Assembly: GCF_001870435.1 (NCBI RefSeq)
Contig: NZ_MDDR01000007.1
Span: 62,001-126,000 of the forward strand
DNA from: Pseudomonas costantinii
Lineage (GTDB): Bacteria > Pseudomonadota > Gammaproteobacteria > Pseudomonadales > Pseudomonadaceae
Reading direction: 5' to 3'
DNA: 64,000 bases
Below, in pieces: positions 26,814 to 36,578 of this stretch. Both the position numbers and the translations under genes were made by a program. The stretch's first letter is position 1. The number at the start of each line of letters is the position of its first letter. The notes beneath the pieces are model-generated. The model was not told where the DNA came from, made no database searches, and worked only from the letters and a program-made list of their open reading frames with translations.

Positions 26814-27518
26814 ATGTCTTCTCTGTTCAAACGTTCCGTTACGGAAGGGTTAGGTACGTTTTGGCTGGTGCTGGGTGGCTGCGGGAGTGCGGTGTTGGCC
26901 GCAGCGTTCCCCAACGTCGGGATCGGCCTGCTCGGTGTGGCCCTGGCCTTCGGGCTAACCGTGCTGACCATGGCCTTTGCTATCGGTCATATCAGCGGTT
27001 GTCACCTCAACCCGGCGGTATCGGTGGGGCTGGTCGTGGGCGGAAGGTTTCCGGCCAAGGAGTTACCGGCATACATCGTGGCGCAGGTCATCGGTGGCAT
27101 CGTCGCCGCTGCACTGTTGTACTTCATTGCCAGCGGCAAACCGGGCTTTGAACTGGCCGGCGGCCTGGCTTCCAATGGCTATGGCGAGCATTCACCTGGC
27201 GGTTACTCGATGGCGGCGGGCTTTGTCACTGAGTTGGTGATGACGGGGATGTTTGTATTGATCATCCTCGGCGCCACCGACCGGCGCGCCCCTGCGGGTT
27301 TAGCGCCAATTGCCATTGGCCTGGGGTTGACACTGATCCACCTGATCTCGATCCCCGTCACCAACACCTCGGTCAACCCGGCCCGCAGCACCGGGCCGGC
27401 GCTGATCGTCGGCGGTTGGGCAATCCAGCAGCTGTGGATGTTCTGGCTCGCGCCGATCCTCGGTGCAGTCGTCGGCGGTGTGATTTATCGCTGGCTGGGC
27501 AAAGAAGAGACGGCCTAA
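26814..27518 (+). CDS. aqpZ: Aquaporin Z
   Basis: A 234-residue six-helix water channel. The two half-helices carry HLNPAVSVG and [14 protein letters not shown], and the selectivity-filter Arg follows the second NPA. ATG 26814 is preceded by AAGGA; a GTG six bases upstream is a less likely start. About 180 bp separate it from the ABC exporter, so it probably has its own promoter. Confidence 0.95.
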   Translation: MSSLFKRSVTEGLGTFWLVLGGCGSAVLAAAFPNVGIGLLGVALAFGLTVLTMAFAIGHISGCHLNPAVSVGLVVGGRFPAKELPAYIVAQVIGGIVAAALLYFIASGKPGFELAGGLASNGYGEHSPGGYSMAAGFVTELVMTGMFVLIILGATDRRAPAGLAPIAIGLGLTLIHLISIPVTNTSVNPARSTGPALIVGGWAIQQLWMFWLAPILGAVVGGVIYRWLGKEETA

Positions 27519-27529
27519 GCCAAACGAGT

Positions 27530-28654
27530 TCAGCCCTGCCGATAAGGCAGGGCTGCCCTCGCCTCTTCGGCATACGCCAGAATCCCTACCCGCTCACGCT
27601 CCAGAAAATCCTCGACGGCCTTCTTCAAGCCCGGATGGCGCAGGTAGTGCCATGAACGGGTAATCACCGGTTCAAAACCACGAATCAACTTGTGCTCGCC
27701 CTGGGCACCGGCATCGAAGCGTTGCAGCCCATGGCTGATGGCGTAGTCCATACCCTGGTAGAAGCAGGTTTCGAAATGCAGGCGGTCAAATTCCGCCAGG
27801 CAGCCCCAGTAACGCCCATAAAAACTGTCGCCACCGATCAGGCTGAAAGCCATGGCCACCGGGCGTGAGCCCTGCTTGGCCAGCACGACGCGAATTGCCT
27901 CGGGCATACGCTCGGCCAGCAGGCTGAAAAATTCGCGGGTCAGGTAGGGCGATTGGCGGCGCACGGCGTAGGTGTTGGCATAGCAGGCGTAGACAAAATC
28001 CCACTGAGCTTCACTCAGTTCATGGCCTTGCAGCCACTCGAACTCGATGCCCTGCCCCGCCACTTGTTCGCGCTCTTTGCGTATTTGTTTGCGCTTACGC
28101 GAACTCAAGGCGTCAAGAAAGTCCTGGAAGTCGCGATAGCCGCGATTTTGCCAATGATACTGACAGCCCAGGCGCTGCAACCAACCCGGCTGTTGAGCCA
28201 GTGCATCGTCGGCCAAAGGGTCGGTGAAATTGATGTGAGCACTGGAAAGCCCTTCGATTTCCAGGTAGCCGGGCAGGCTATTGAGCAGCTCAAAACCGTC
28301 CTGCGCATTCGCGGCCAGCAATCGCGGCCCACTGACCGGACTGAACGGCACCGCGGTCAGTAACTTGGGGTAGTAATCGATACCCGCGCGCTCACAGGCA
28401 TCCGCCCAACCGTGGTCAAACACGTACTCGCCGTAGGAATGCCATTTGCGATAGCTGGGCAATGCCGCCACCAAACGATCGCCCTCCCAGTGCAGCAAAT
28501 GTTCCGGCTGCCAGCCTGATTGCGGGCCCAGGCTGGCACTGTCCTCCAGCGCACTCAAGAACGCATGCCGCACAAAAGGCTGGGCCTGCGGCACCAGGGC
28601 ATCCCAAGCCTGCGGGGAGATTTTGGACAGGCTGTCCAGGCGTTGCAGCGGCAT
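27530..28654 (-). CDS. FemAB-like / GNAT-fold acyltransferase (DUF482)
   Basis: A protein of about 374 residues from the peptidoglycan-recognition/FemAB-like N-acyltransferase group formerly called DUF482. Landmarks are HAFLSALEDSASLGPQSGW near the N-terminus, then RKRKQIRKEREQV and YWGCL...HFETCFYQG(M)DYAI in the GNAT-like second half. ATG 28654 lies six bases after GAGG, so it is preferred to the GTG or ATG just upstream. The last codons form a hairpin (27532-27553) that may end transcription of both this gene and aqpZ. The substrate is unknown. Confidence 0.85.
   Translation of the reverse strand: MPLQRLDSLSKISPQAWDALVPQAQPFVRHAFLSALEDSASLGPQSGWQPEHLLHWEGDRLVAALPSYRKWHSYGEYVFDHGWADACERAGIDYYPKLLTAVPFSPVSGPRLLAANAQDGFELLNSLPGYLEIEGLSSAHINFTDPLADDALAQQPGWLQRLGCQYHWQNRGYRDFQDFLDALSSRKRKQIRKEREQVAGQGIEFEWLQGHELSEAQWDFVYACYANTYAVRRQSPYLTREFFSLLAERMPEAIRVVLAKQGSRPVAMAFSLIGGDSFYGRYWGCLAEFDRLHFETCFYQGMDYAISHGLQRFDAGAQGEHKLIRGFEPVITRSWHYLRHPGLKKAVEDFLERERVGILAYAEEARAALPYRQG
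27532..27553. terminator. Hairpin between convergent aqpZ and the FemAB-like gene
   Basis: Perfect 9-bp stem AGCCCTGCC/GGCAGGGCT with a 4-base loop, 14 bp after the aqpZ stop and inside the last codons of the opposite gene. No T-run follows, so its role as a terminator is inferred from position. Confidence 0.45.
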
Positions 28655-28937
28655 CGGCATCCTCACTGTTTCTTGGCGTGAAAGCCTCGCGAGTATCGCC
28701 TATCACAGCGCCGGGCACACCTCGAAACAAGCCCGACAAAGCTCGAAACATTTAGTTCCATTATTAAATAATTTGTCATCTTCATGACATCACTTAGCCA
28801 CTCCTCCGTCATAAGTGGCCGCGATACTGACGCCTGTTTTTAGAGCGCCCGGTTCTATCAGGCGGCTATTTTCCGTCCGTCATCGGTCGGTTGTGTCCTG
28901 GATGGTTTGCCATCCCTCCTCACTTTCGGAGATTGAT

Positions 28938-30260
28938 ATGCGTCTTGCTTCCACTAAAACTGCGGCGGTCCTGTGCGGCGGCCTGTTGCTTGCCCTAAGC
29001 CTTCCGGCCAGCGCTGCAGTCGACGCTAAATTGCTCGACATGCTCAAGGCCAACGGCCAGATCACCGCTGCGCAGTACACCGAACTGCAAGCGGAATTGG
29101 TCAAGGACCAGAAAGAAAAGCAGATCGCACAGCAAGCTCAACAAGAGACCAACGAACAGATCGCGGCCACCGCGAAAAAAACCAACGACCTGAGCGTGTT
29201 CGACCAAAAGCTGGCCTGGGCCGCCCGCACTCAGCTCAAGGGTGACGTGCGTTTCCGTCAGGAAACCGTGAAAATCCAGGGCGAATCCAACAACGGTGGC
29301 CGCGATAAGGACCGTCAGCGCATTCGTGCCCGCCTGGGCGCGTACACCGAGGTCAACTCGCAAGTGGACACCGGCATTCGTATTGCCACCGGCAGCAGCG
29401 ACGATGCCCGCTCCACCAACCAGGACCAGGACAACTACTTCGACAAGAAGCAAATCTGGCTCGACCTCGGCTACATCGACTACCACCCGGACCAGATCAA
29501 AAACCTGCACGTGATCGGCGGCAAGATGCTGCAGCCGTGGGTAAGCATGGGCGACGTGATCTGGGATAGCGACATCAACCCGGAAGGCCTGGCACTGACC
29601 TACAAATACCCATTGGGCGGCAGCGCCGAGCTGTTCGGCAGCATTGGTAACTACAACCTCAAGGACAACGTCGACGGCGACGGCGTGCAATTCCGTCACG
29701 ACCTGCGCCTGACCTCCGGCCAGTTGGGCACGCGCTTCTCGGTCACCGACAACCTGAAAATGACCCTGGGCGGCAGCGTCTACGCCTACCAGAACGACAA
29801 GGACAGCCGCTGCACGACCACCACCACGCCTTGCGCGCTGGCGGTCAACGGCAACTCGGCCGACAACCAGTTCCGCCTGTATGAAGGTTTTGCCCAAGCC
29901 GACATCGGTGGCTTGGCAGTGCCTCTGGCGTTCTACGGCCAGTACGTGAAAAACAACGACGCCGTGACCGATCAGGACACCGCCTGGTTGCTGGGTGCCA
30001 AGTCCAAAGTGTTCGGTTTCAACCTGGACTACAACTACCGCGATATTCAACGTAACGCAGTGGTTGGCGCCTTTACCGACTCGGACTTCGCCAACGGCAC
30101 CACCGGTTCGCGCGGTCACAAGTTCAAAGTCGGCTATGACATCGACAAGAACTTCGCTGTCGGCGCCACGTACTTCCTGACCAAGGCTGACTTCGCCAGC
30201 CGCACTCAGCGTGATGCCAACACCAACACCCTGCAGTTGGATGCTGAAGCCAAGTTCTAA
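28938..30260 (+). CDS. Putative porin (Porin_5-type)
   Basis: A 440-residue outer-membrane protein. A signal peptide ends at ...PASA (about residue 26). Next come a short coiled-coil segment rich in Gln/Lys/Glu (about 45-80) and a beta-barrel of alternating strands ending in LDAEAKF with terminal Phe. The open frame starts further upstream, but ATG 28938 after a GGAG-type site gives the signal peptide. The coiled-coil stalk before the barrel may trimerise or touch peptidoglycan. The substrate is unknown. A terminator follows. Confidence 0.9.
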   Translation: MRLASTKTAAVLCGGLLLALSLPASAAVDAKLLDMLKANGQITAAQYTELQAELVKDQKEKQIAQQAQQETNEQIAATAKKTNDLSVFDQKLAWAARTQLKGDVRFRQETVKIQGESNNGGRDKDRQRIRARLGAYTEVNSQVDTGIRIATGSSDDARSTNQDQDNYFDKKQIWLDLGYIDYHPDQIKNLHVIGGKMLQPWVSMGDVIWDSDINPEGLALTYKYPLGGSAELFGSIGNYNLKDNVDGDGVQFRHDLRLTSGQLGTRFSVTDNLKMTLGGSVYAYQNDKDSRCTTTTTPCALAVNGNSADNQFRLYEGFAQADIGGLAVPLAFYGQYVKNNDAVTDQDTAWLLGAKSKVFGFNLDYNYRDIQRNAVVGAFTDSDFANGTTGSRGHKFKVGYDIDKNFAVGATYFLTKADFASRTQRDANTNTLQLDAEAKF

Positions 30261-30276
30261 CTGTGCGTGTAACAAG

Positions 30277-30306
30277 CCTTGGGCCAGGACGGCCCGAGGT
30301 AGTTTT
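30277..30306 (+). terminator. Terminator of the porin gene
   Basis: A 9-bp stem (CCTTGGGCC/GGCCCGAGG, one G-U pair) with a 5-base loop followed by TAGTTTT, 17 bp after the stop codon. Confidence 0.78.
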
Positions 30307-30380
30307 AACAGCCTTGTGTGGGCGGGTCGATCCCCATCATCCGTTCGACTCACCCACGCGAGTCTGTCTTTATCCCGCCT

Positions 30381-30614
30381 TTACAGATCCTTCAGCCGTT
30401 CGGCAGCCAGCCGCTCAGCCAAGGCATCAGCCTCCTTTACCGGCTCTTGCGGCATGATCTTCAGCGTCGCCTGCATCAGGCGCATCTGACGGATAAAACG
30501 CCGGCAGTTAGGGCAGAACATCAAGTGATGGCGCACCAGCAGACGCTCACGAAAGGTCAATTGCCCATCGAGGTAGTCACTGGACCGCGCCACTTGTTCT
30601 TTACAGGTCAACAT
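30381..30614 (-). CDS. Zinc-finger anti-sigma factor (zf-HC2)
   Basis: A 77-residue protein with the ZAS-type motif H-x3-C-x2-C (HLMFCPNC, residues 30-37) and an N-terminal Cys in MLTCKE. It lacks a transmembrane segment, so it is a soluble anti-sigma factor. Such proteins hold the cognate ECF sigma factor and may respond to thiol or zinc changes. Its start overlaps the sigma gene by 7 bp, so it is cotranscribed and translationally coupled. Confidence 0.88.
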   Translation of the reverse strand: MLTCKEQVARSSDYLDGQLTFRERLLVRHHLMFCPNCRRFIRQMRLMQATLKIMPQEPVKEADALAERLAAERLKDL

Positions 30615-31222
30615 TCGCCCGTTTCCTCAAAATGCTCCACCGTGGCGAAGACTTTAAGCCGTGCTCGATGCAACAGCACACGGACATTGGAGAGCGAGAG
30701 CGTCAGAAGATTACAAATCTCCTCCAACTCCAGGCCCTGGCGTTCACGCAGCACCAACACGCTGCTTTGCAGATCCGACAAACTCAGCAACGTATGCTCC
30801 AGGCATTCGCGCAGTTCATCTTCGGTCAGCAAGGCTTCCGGAGTGTCCTGGTGCCAAGCGTAAGGGGCGACAGCCCAGTGACCATCGTCGGGTACGAAAC
30901 GATCATCACCAATGGTGCCGTGGGGTGAGGGCAAATCGTCGAGCAATACCTCCCGGCGATTCTGCTTGTAGCGCCCCTTGGCGGAGTTGGCGGTGATGGT
31001 CAGCAGCCAAGTCTTGAGGCTGGAACGCCCTTCGAACTTGGCCAGGTTGCGCACTACCGACAGCCAGGCGTCCTGAACCACCTCATCGGCGTGACGCTGG
31101 CCGACGATGGCATAGGCCACTGCGCGCATCGCGCTCTGGTAAGTCGTGACCAATTCCTTGTAGGCCCGCTGCTCCCCCTTGAGCAGGCGTTCAAGCAGGT
31201 GCGCGTCGTCCGCTGCAGCCAT
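30608..31222 (-). CDS. ECF-type sigma-70 family factor
   Basis: A 204-residue alternative sigma factor. Region 2 runs about residues 15-80 (VTTYQSAMRAVAYAIVG, then DEVVQDAWLSVVRNLAKFEG) and region 4 about 135-190 (LSDLQSSVLVLRERQGLE, LSLSNVRVLLHRARLK). A longer linker of about 50 residues than usual separates the two regions. The immediate downstream zf-HC2 gene is its anti-sigma factor. It lies beside a FabH-like gene, an arrangement also found around PA3285-PA3286 in P. aeruginosa as I recall it. The regulon is unknown. Confidence 0.9.
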   Translation of the reverse strand: MAAADDAHLLERLLKGEQRAYKELVTTYQSAMRAVAYAIVGQRHADEVVQDAWLSVVRNLAKFEGRSSLKTWLLTITANSAKGRYKQNRREVLLDDLPSPHGTIGDDRFVPDDGHWAVAPYAWHQDTPEALLTEDELRECLEHTLLSLSDLQSSVLVLRERQGLELEEICNLLTLSLSNVRVLLHRARLKVFATVEHFEETGEC

Positions 31223-31248
31223 TCAAGACCTCGATTTCAAGTGCAAAA

Positions 31249-32370
31249 TCAGCGTTTGCGCAGGATCACGCTGCCGATCGAATAGCCAGCGCCAAAGGAA
31301 CTGAGCACTGCCACAGCGCCCTTGGGCAGGTCGTCCTGGTAGGTGTGGAACGCAATCACCGAGCCCGCCGAGCTGGTGTTGGCATAGGTGTCGAGAATTA
31401 CCGGCGCTTCTTCTTCCAACGCTTCGCGGCCCAGCAGTTTCTTCACGATCAGGTGATTCATGCTCAGGTTGGCCTGGTGCAGCCAGAAGCGCTTCACATC
31501 AGCCACACCCAGTTGGTTTTCCGCCAAGTGCGCACCGATCAATTCAGCGACCATCGGGCAGACATCACGGAAGACTTTGCGGCCTTCCTGCACAAACAAC
31601 TTGTCGGGCGCGCCGATACCTTCTTCCGCCGCGCGGTTGAGGAAGCCGAAGTTGTTACGGATGTTGTTGGAGAACTTGGTCAGCAGCTTGGTGCTCACCA
31701 CGTCGAACTGGTGCTCGGAGGTGGCCAAATCGGCACGTTCGAGAATCACCGCAGTGGCCGCATCACCGAAGATGAAATGACTGTCACGGTCGCGGAAATT
31801 CAGGTGGCCGGTGCAGACTTCCGGGTTGACCATCAGGATCGCTCGGGCCTGGCCCAACTGGATGCTGTTGGCGGCGTTCTGGATACCGAAGGTCGCCGAG
31901 GAGCAGGCCACGTTCATGTCAAAGCCAAAACCCTGGATACCCAGCGCTTCCTGGACTTCGATGGCGATAGCCGGATAGGCACGCTGCAGGTTGGAACAGG
32001 CGACGATCACGCCGTCGATGTCAGCGGCAGTCTTGCCGGCGCGCTGCAGGGCTTGTTCGGCAGCGCCGACAGCCATTTGGCAGAGCACCGACCATTCGTC
32101 GTTGCTGCGCTCAGGCAGGTGCGGGGCCATGCGTTGCGGGTCGAGAATACCGTCCTTGTCCATCACAAAACGGCTCTTGATGCCCGACGCCTTCTCGATA
32201 AAGGCAGCGCTGGACTCGGTCAGCGCCTGCACTTCACCACGCTCGATGGCGGCGGCGTTGTCGGCGTTGAACTGTTGCACGTAAGCATTGAAAGACTGCA
32301 CCAGCTCTTCGTTGGAGATGCTGTTGGCCGGGGTGTACAGGCCAGTGCCGCTGATGACGACGTTATGCAC
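31249..32370 (-). CDS. FabH-like beta-ketoacyl-ACP synthase III
   Basis: A 373-residue KAS III-type condensing enzyme. The catalytic triad is visible: Cys156 in NVACSSAT, His298 in FWLHQANLSMN and Asn331 in TYANTSSAG. It starts at GTG 32370 after AGAGGAAC; the upstream frame to 32421 has no family features. P. aeruginosa PA3286, a close-looking protein, condenses octanoyl-CoA with malonyl-ACP and so shunts beta-oxidation intermediates into fatty-acid synthesis (published work, recalled). This gene may do the same. It stands 26 bp before the sigma gene in the same direction. Confidence 0.88.
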   Translation of the reverse strand: MHNVVISGTGLYTPANSISNEELVQSFNAYVQQFNADNAAAIERGEVQALTESSAAFIEKASGIKSRFVMDKDGILDPQRMAPHLPERSNDEWSVLCQMAVGAAEQALQRAGKTAADIDGVIVACSNLQRAYPAIAIEVQEALGIQGFGFDMNVACSSATFGIQNAANSIQLGQARAILMVNPEVCTGHLNFRDRDSHFIFGDAATAVILERADLATSEHQFDVVSTKLLTKFSNNIRNNFGFLNRAAEEGIGAPDKLFVQEGRKVFRDVCPMVAELIGAHLAENQLGVADVKRFWLHQANLSMNHLIVKKLLGREALEEEAPVILDTYANTSSAGSVIAFHTYQDDLPKGAVAVLSSFGAGYSIGSVILRKR

Positions 32371-32553
32371 GGTCGTTCCTCTAAATCTGTCAGGCAGAAA
32401 ATATTGGTACCGTCGTACCAACCTTTAAGTCGTTCGATGCCGTCCAGCGGGCATCAAACTGGCAACGCTTTGTTCCGTCGCGCCGCGGCTGCACCAGCCC
32501 AAAACGACGATCCCGGCATTTATAACGACGAAGTTTGCCACAACCCCGGGGAT

Positions 32554-32581
32554 TTGGCGCCCTATCCAAGATAGGTGCCAA
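32554..32581 (-). terminator. Hairpin downstream of hrpA
   Basis: About 12-bp stem with one bulge (TTGGC-GCCCTATC with GATAGGTGCCAA) and a 3-base loop, beginning 16 bp beyond the leftward hrpA stop. No T-run is present, so the terminator role is tentative. Confidence 0.45.
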
Positions 32582-32596
32582 CGCCCGAAGGTGCAA

Positions 32597-35500
32597 TCAA
32601 ACCTCCACCAGGCTCCATTGTTTGCTTAAACGCTTGTCGGAGATCGGCACTTTGGTACCCAGTTGCTGGGCAAACAACGACACCCGATACTCCTCCAGCC
32701 ACCAGCGATAGAGCTCTAGCTGGGGATCGCGCTTGCCTTCCTGAGTGTGTTTATTGAGACGATTCTGGTACTGCGCCCACAAACCGCCCAGCTCGGTGCT
32801 CCACACGCGATCTTTTTGCACTTGGCTTGGCAGTTTTTCCAGACGCAACTCAATGGCCTTGAGGAAGCGCGGCAGTTCCTTAAGCCACTGCGCCGGGGTT
32901 TCCCGCACAAAACCGGGGTACACAAGATTGCTCAGCTGCTGCTTGATGTCGTTCAAGGCCACGGCCTGGGCCAGGTCGATTTTGCCTTTGAAGCGTTTCT
33001 GCAAAGCGTGCCAGAGTTTCAGCACGTCCAGGGTCAAGCGCGCCAGACGCTCGGCGTGCTCGGTCCAACTGCCGCGCTTACGTTCAGCCAAAGCGGCCAG
33101 ACCCGCGCCGTCACGCGGCAGGCTGGCTTCGCCTTCCAGTACGCAGGTGTCGAGGCTGGCCAACAGGATGTCTTCCACCAGCGCGTCGATACGCCCCAGC
33201 TCTCGGTACATCAAACCCAACTCGGTCAGGCCCGGCAGTTTGCCGCGCAGGAATTTCGCCGGTTCCGCCAACTGCTGCATCAACAAGCGTTGCAAGGCTC
33301 GGCGATGTTGGAACTCAGCCTCGGCGGCAGTAGAGAAACGCCCCTCCTTGACCGTACCGTTTTCTTCCACCAGCGCCGGGTAGACCGTCATCGACAGGCC
33401 AGCGATCTTTTGTTGGGTCTTTTCGGCCACTGCCGCAAAGACCTTGGCTTCCACCGGCTGCTGACTTTTCGCGGTCTGCGGCACCGCCAACGCGGCCTGA
33501 CTGGCTTCGGCAAAGCGCGCAGTCAGCTCAGCCAAGTCGCGGCCCTCACCGAGGAACTTGCCTTGGCCGTCGACCACTTCCAGGTTCATCTTCAGGTGAT
33601 TTTCCACCTGCTGTGCCGCCTCGCGCCACGCTTCATCGCTGACGCGCGCGCCAGTCATGCGTAGCAATTCGCGCCCCAACGCCTGAGGCAACGAACCCTG
33701 GCCAAACTCGATACGCTGCAGCGCGGCCTTGACGAAGTCCGGCACCGGCACAAAGTTCTTGCGCAAGGCCTTGGGCAAGTTACGCACCAAGGCGATGCAT
33801 TTAGCCTCAATCACCCCCGGCACCAGCCACTCCAGGCGTTCCGGCGGCAAGGCCGGCAACAGTGGCGCAGGCACGCGCAGGGTCACGCCGTCGCGCGGGT
33901 GGTTAGGTTCAAAGTGGTAACTCAATGCCAGTTCCAAGTCGCCCAGTTGCAGGGTGTCGGGGTAATGCATGGCAGTGACTTCGCTGGCCTCGCGGGCCAG
34001 TACGTCTTCTTCACGCATGATCAGCAGTTGCGGGTCTTTCTGGCTGTTGACCTTGTACCAACTGTCGAACGTGGCAGTCTGGTGGATCTCGGCCGGCAGC
34101 CGCGCATCGTAGAAAGCGTAGAGCGTTTCTTCGTCCGCCAGGATGTCACGCCGACGCGCCTTGGCTTCCAACTCATCCAACTGCTCAAGCAATTGCTGGT
34201 TGGCCGTCAGGCACTTGGCCCGGGACTGGATCTCGCCACGCACCAAGCCTTCACGGATAAACAGCTCGCGGGACACCACCGGGTCAATCGGCCCGTAATG
34301 CACCGGCCGCCGCCCGACCACAATCAGCCCGAACAGGGTGATCTGCTCAAACGCCACGACTTGGCCGCGTTTCTTCTCCCAATGCGGTTCGAAGTGATTT
34401 TTCTTGATCAGGTGCCCGGCCAGCGGCTCGATCCAGTCGGCATCGATCTTGGCGACCATGCGCGCATACAGCTTGGTGGTTTCCACCAGTTCGGCGGTCA
34501 TCAGCCATTGCGGGCGCTTTTTACCGATGCCCGATGACGGGTGAATCCAGAAACGCCGCTGACGCGCGCCCAAGTAATCGCCGTCTTCGGTCTTCTGGCC
34601 AATCTGGCTGAGCAGGCCGGACAGCACCGCCTTGTGCAGCTTGGGAAAGTCCGCCGGTTCTTTGTTGATCGTGAGCTGCATGTCGCGGCAGATCAGGCTG
34701 AGCTGGCGGTGGGAATCACGCCACTCACGCAGCCGCAGGTAATTCAGGAAGTTTTTGCGACACCAGTTGCGCAACGGGCTGGCCGTCAGCTCCTGGCGCT
34801 GCTCTTCAAAACCACGCCATAGATTCACCAGCCCGGCGAAGTCCGAATCAGGGTCTTTCCATTGCGCATGGGCCTGGTCAGCCGCCTGTTGACGCTCCGG
34901 TGGCCGCTCGCGCGGGTCCTGGATCGACATGGCGCTCGCCACGATCAGCACTTCCTGCAAGCTGCCCAGCTTGGCGGCTTCCAACAGCATGCGGCCCATG
35001 CGCGGGTCCACCGGCAGGCGCGCCAGTTGACGACCCAACGGCGTCAGCTGACTGTTGCGGTCGACCGCCGAGAGTTCTTGCAGCAGGTTGAAACCGTCAC
35101 TGATGGCCTTGCCATCCGGCGGCTCGATAAACGGGAAGTCGGTGATTTCTCCGAGGCGCAGGTGCAGCATCTGCAGGATCACGGCGGCAAGGTTGGTGCG
35201 CAGAATTTCTGGGTCGGTAAACTCCGGACGCCCGATAAAATCCTCTTCGCTGAACAGCCGAATACAAATCCCCGGCTCGACCCGGCCACAACGACCTTTA
35301 CGCTGGTTGGCGCTCGCCTGGGAAATCGCCTCGATCGGCAGGCGTTGCACCTTGGCCCGGTAGCTGTAGCGGCTGATGCGCGCGGTGCCGCTGTCGATCA
35401 CATAACGAATGCCCGGTACGGTCAGCGAGGTTTCTGCAACGTTGGTTGCCAGCACCACACGACGGCCCGGGTGGGACTGGAAAATGCGCTGCTGTTCAGC

Positions 35501-36508
35501 CGGTGACAGGCGCGCATACAGCGGCAAAATTTCGGTGTGCTTGAGCTGGGCCTTGCGCAGTATCTCTGCGGCGTCGCGAATCTCGCGCTCGCCCGGCAGG
35601 AACACCAACACATCGCCAGGGCTACGCTTCTCGCTGCGCTCGTAGGCGGCAATTTCATCGAGGGTGGCGAGGATCGCCTGATCGACGGTCAAGTCGTCCT
35701 CGACGCGGTTACCCTCCTCGTCCTGCTCCAGGGTCAGCGGGCGATACCAGGTGTCCACCGGGAAGGTACGGCCCGAGACCTCGACAATCGGTGCATCGTC
35801 GAAGTGCTTGGAAAAGCGCTCCAGGTCGATGGTCGCCGAGGTGATGATGACTTTCAGGTCCGGACGACGCGGCAGCAGGGTTTTCAAGTAACCCAGCAGG
35901 AAGTCGATGTTCAGGCTGCGCTCGTGGGCTTCGTCGACGATGATCGTGTCGTAGCGCTCGAGGTAGCGATCGTTCTGGGTTTCCGCCAGCAGGATGCCGT
36001 CGGTCATCAGCTTGATCAGGGTGTTGGAATCACTCTGGTCTTCGAACCGTACTTGATAGCCGACCAGCGCGCCCAACGGGGTGGCCAACTCTTCGGCGAC
36101 CCGGCTGGCTACGCTGCGCGCGGCAATCCGACGTGGCTGGGTGTGGCCGATCAGGCCGTATTGGCCGCGGCCAATTTCCAGGCAGATCTTCGGCAACTGG
36201 GTGGTTTTACCCGAACCGGTTTCACCGGCAATGATCAGCACCTGATGCTTGTTCAGCGCGTCTTTGATTTCATCGCGCTTGGCGGCAATCGGCAGGCTGT
36301 CGTCGTAGCGAATCACCGGCAGGCTGGCACGCCGCGCCGTGACTTGGGCGCAGGACGCCTGCATCCGCGTGACCCACTGCGCCAGCTTCTCCTCGTCGGG
36401 CTTCTTGCGCAGCTCGAGCAACTGCCGTCGCAAGCGGTGGCGGTCGGCGAGCATGGCGTGGTCGAGGTTTTTCAGCAGTTGGTCGATAGCGGGCGCTTGG
36501 TCAGTCAT
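32597..36508 (-). CDS. hrpA: ATP-dependent RNA helicase HrpA
   Basis: A 1303-residue DEAH-box helicase of normal HrpA length. Walker A GETGSGKT is at 95-102, DEAH at 192-195, then the SAT motif, helicase C domain with QRKGRCGR, HA2 and OB regions and the long HrpA-specific C-terminal part. E. coli HrpA rescues stalled or collided ribosomes by pulling on mRNA. It lies 70 bp downstream of aceK in the same direction; no terminator is visible between them. Confidence 0.96.
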   Translation of the reverse strand: MTDQAPAIDQLLKNLDHAMLADRHRLRRQLLELRKKPDEEKLAQWVTRMQASCAQVTARRASLPVIRYDDSLPIAAKRDEIKDALNKHQVLIIAGETGSGKTTQLPKICLEIGRGQYGLIGHTQPRRIAARSVASRVAEELATPLGALVGYQVRFEDQSDSNTLIKLMTDGILLAETQNDRYLERYDTIIVDEAHERSLNIDFLLGYLKTLLPRRPDLKVIITSATIDLERFSKHFDDAPIVEVSGRTFPVDTWYRPLTLEQDEEGNRVEDDLTVDQAILATLDEIAAYERSEKRSPGDVLVFLPGEREIRDAAEILRKAQLKHTEILPLYARLSPAEQQRIFQSHPGRRVVLATNVAETSLTVPGIRYVIDSGTARISRYSYRAKVQRLPIEAISQASANQRKGRCGRVEPGICIRLFSEEDFIGRPEFTDPEILRTNLAAVILQMLHLRLGEITDFPFIEPPDGKAISDGFNLLQELSAVDRNSQLTPLGRQLARLPVDPRMGRMLLEAAKLGSLQEVLIVASAMSIQDPRERPPERQQAADQAHAQWKDPDSDFAGLVNLWRGFEEQRQELTASPLRNWCRKNFLNYLRLREWRDSHRQLSLICRDMQLTINKEPADFPKLHKAVLSGLLSQIGQKTEDGDYLGARQRRFWIHPSSGIGKKRPQWLMTAELVETTKLYARMVAKIDADWIEPLAGHLIKKNHFEPHWEKKRGQVVAFEQITLFGLIVVGRRPVHYGPIDPVVSRELFIREGLVRGEIQSRAKCLTANQQLLEQLDELEAKARRRDILADEETLYAFYDARLPAEIHQTATFDSWYKVNSQKDPQLLIMREEDVLAREASEVTAMHYPDTLQLGDLELALSYHFEPNHPRDGVTLRVPAPLLPALPPERLEWLVPGVIEAKCIALVRNLPKALRKNFVPVPDFVKAALQRIEFGQGSLPQALGRELLRMTGARVSDEAWREAAQQVENHLKMNLEVVDGQGKFLGEGRDLAELTARFAEASQAALAVPQTAKSQQPVEAKVFAAVAEKTQQKIAGLSMTVYPALVEENGTVKEGRFSTAAEAEFQHRRALQRLLMQQLAEPAKFLRGKLPGLTELGLMYRELGRIDALVEDILLASLDTCVLEGEASLPRDGAGLAALAERKRGSWTEHAERLARLTLDVLKLWHALQKRFKGKIDLAQAVALNDIKQQLSNLVYPGFVRETPAQWLKELPRFLKAIELRLEKLPSQVQKDRVWSTELGGLWAQYQNRLNKHTQEGKRDPQLELYRWWLEEYRVSLFAQQLGTKVPISDKRLSKQWSLVEV

Positions 36509-36578
36509 CAGGTGCGTTTTGGTCGTCTATTTATGCAGGGGGCGGATTGTCGCAGAAAACCTCTGATGCGCGCGCCCC

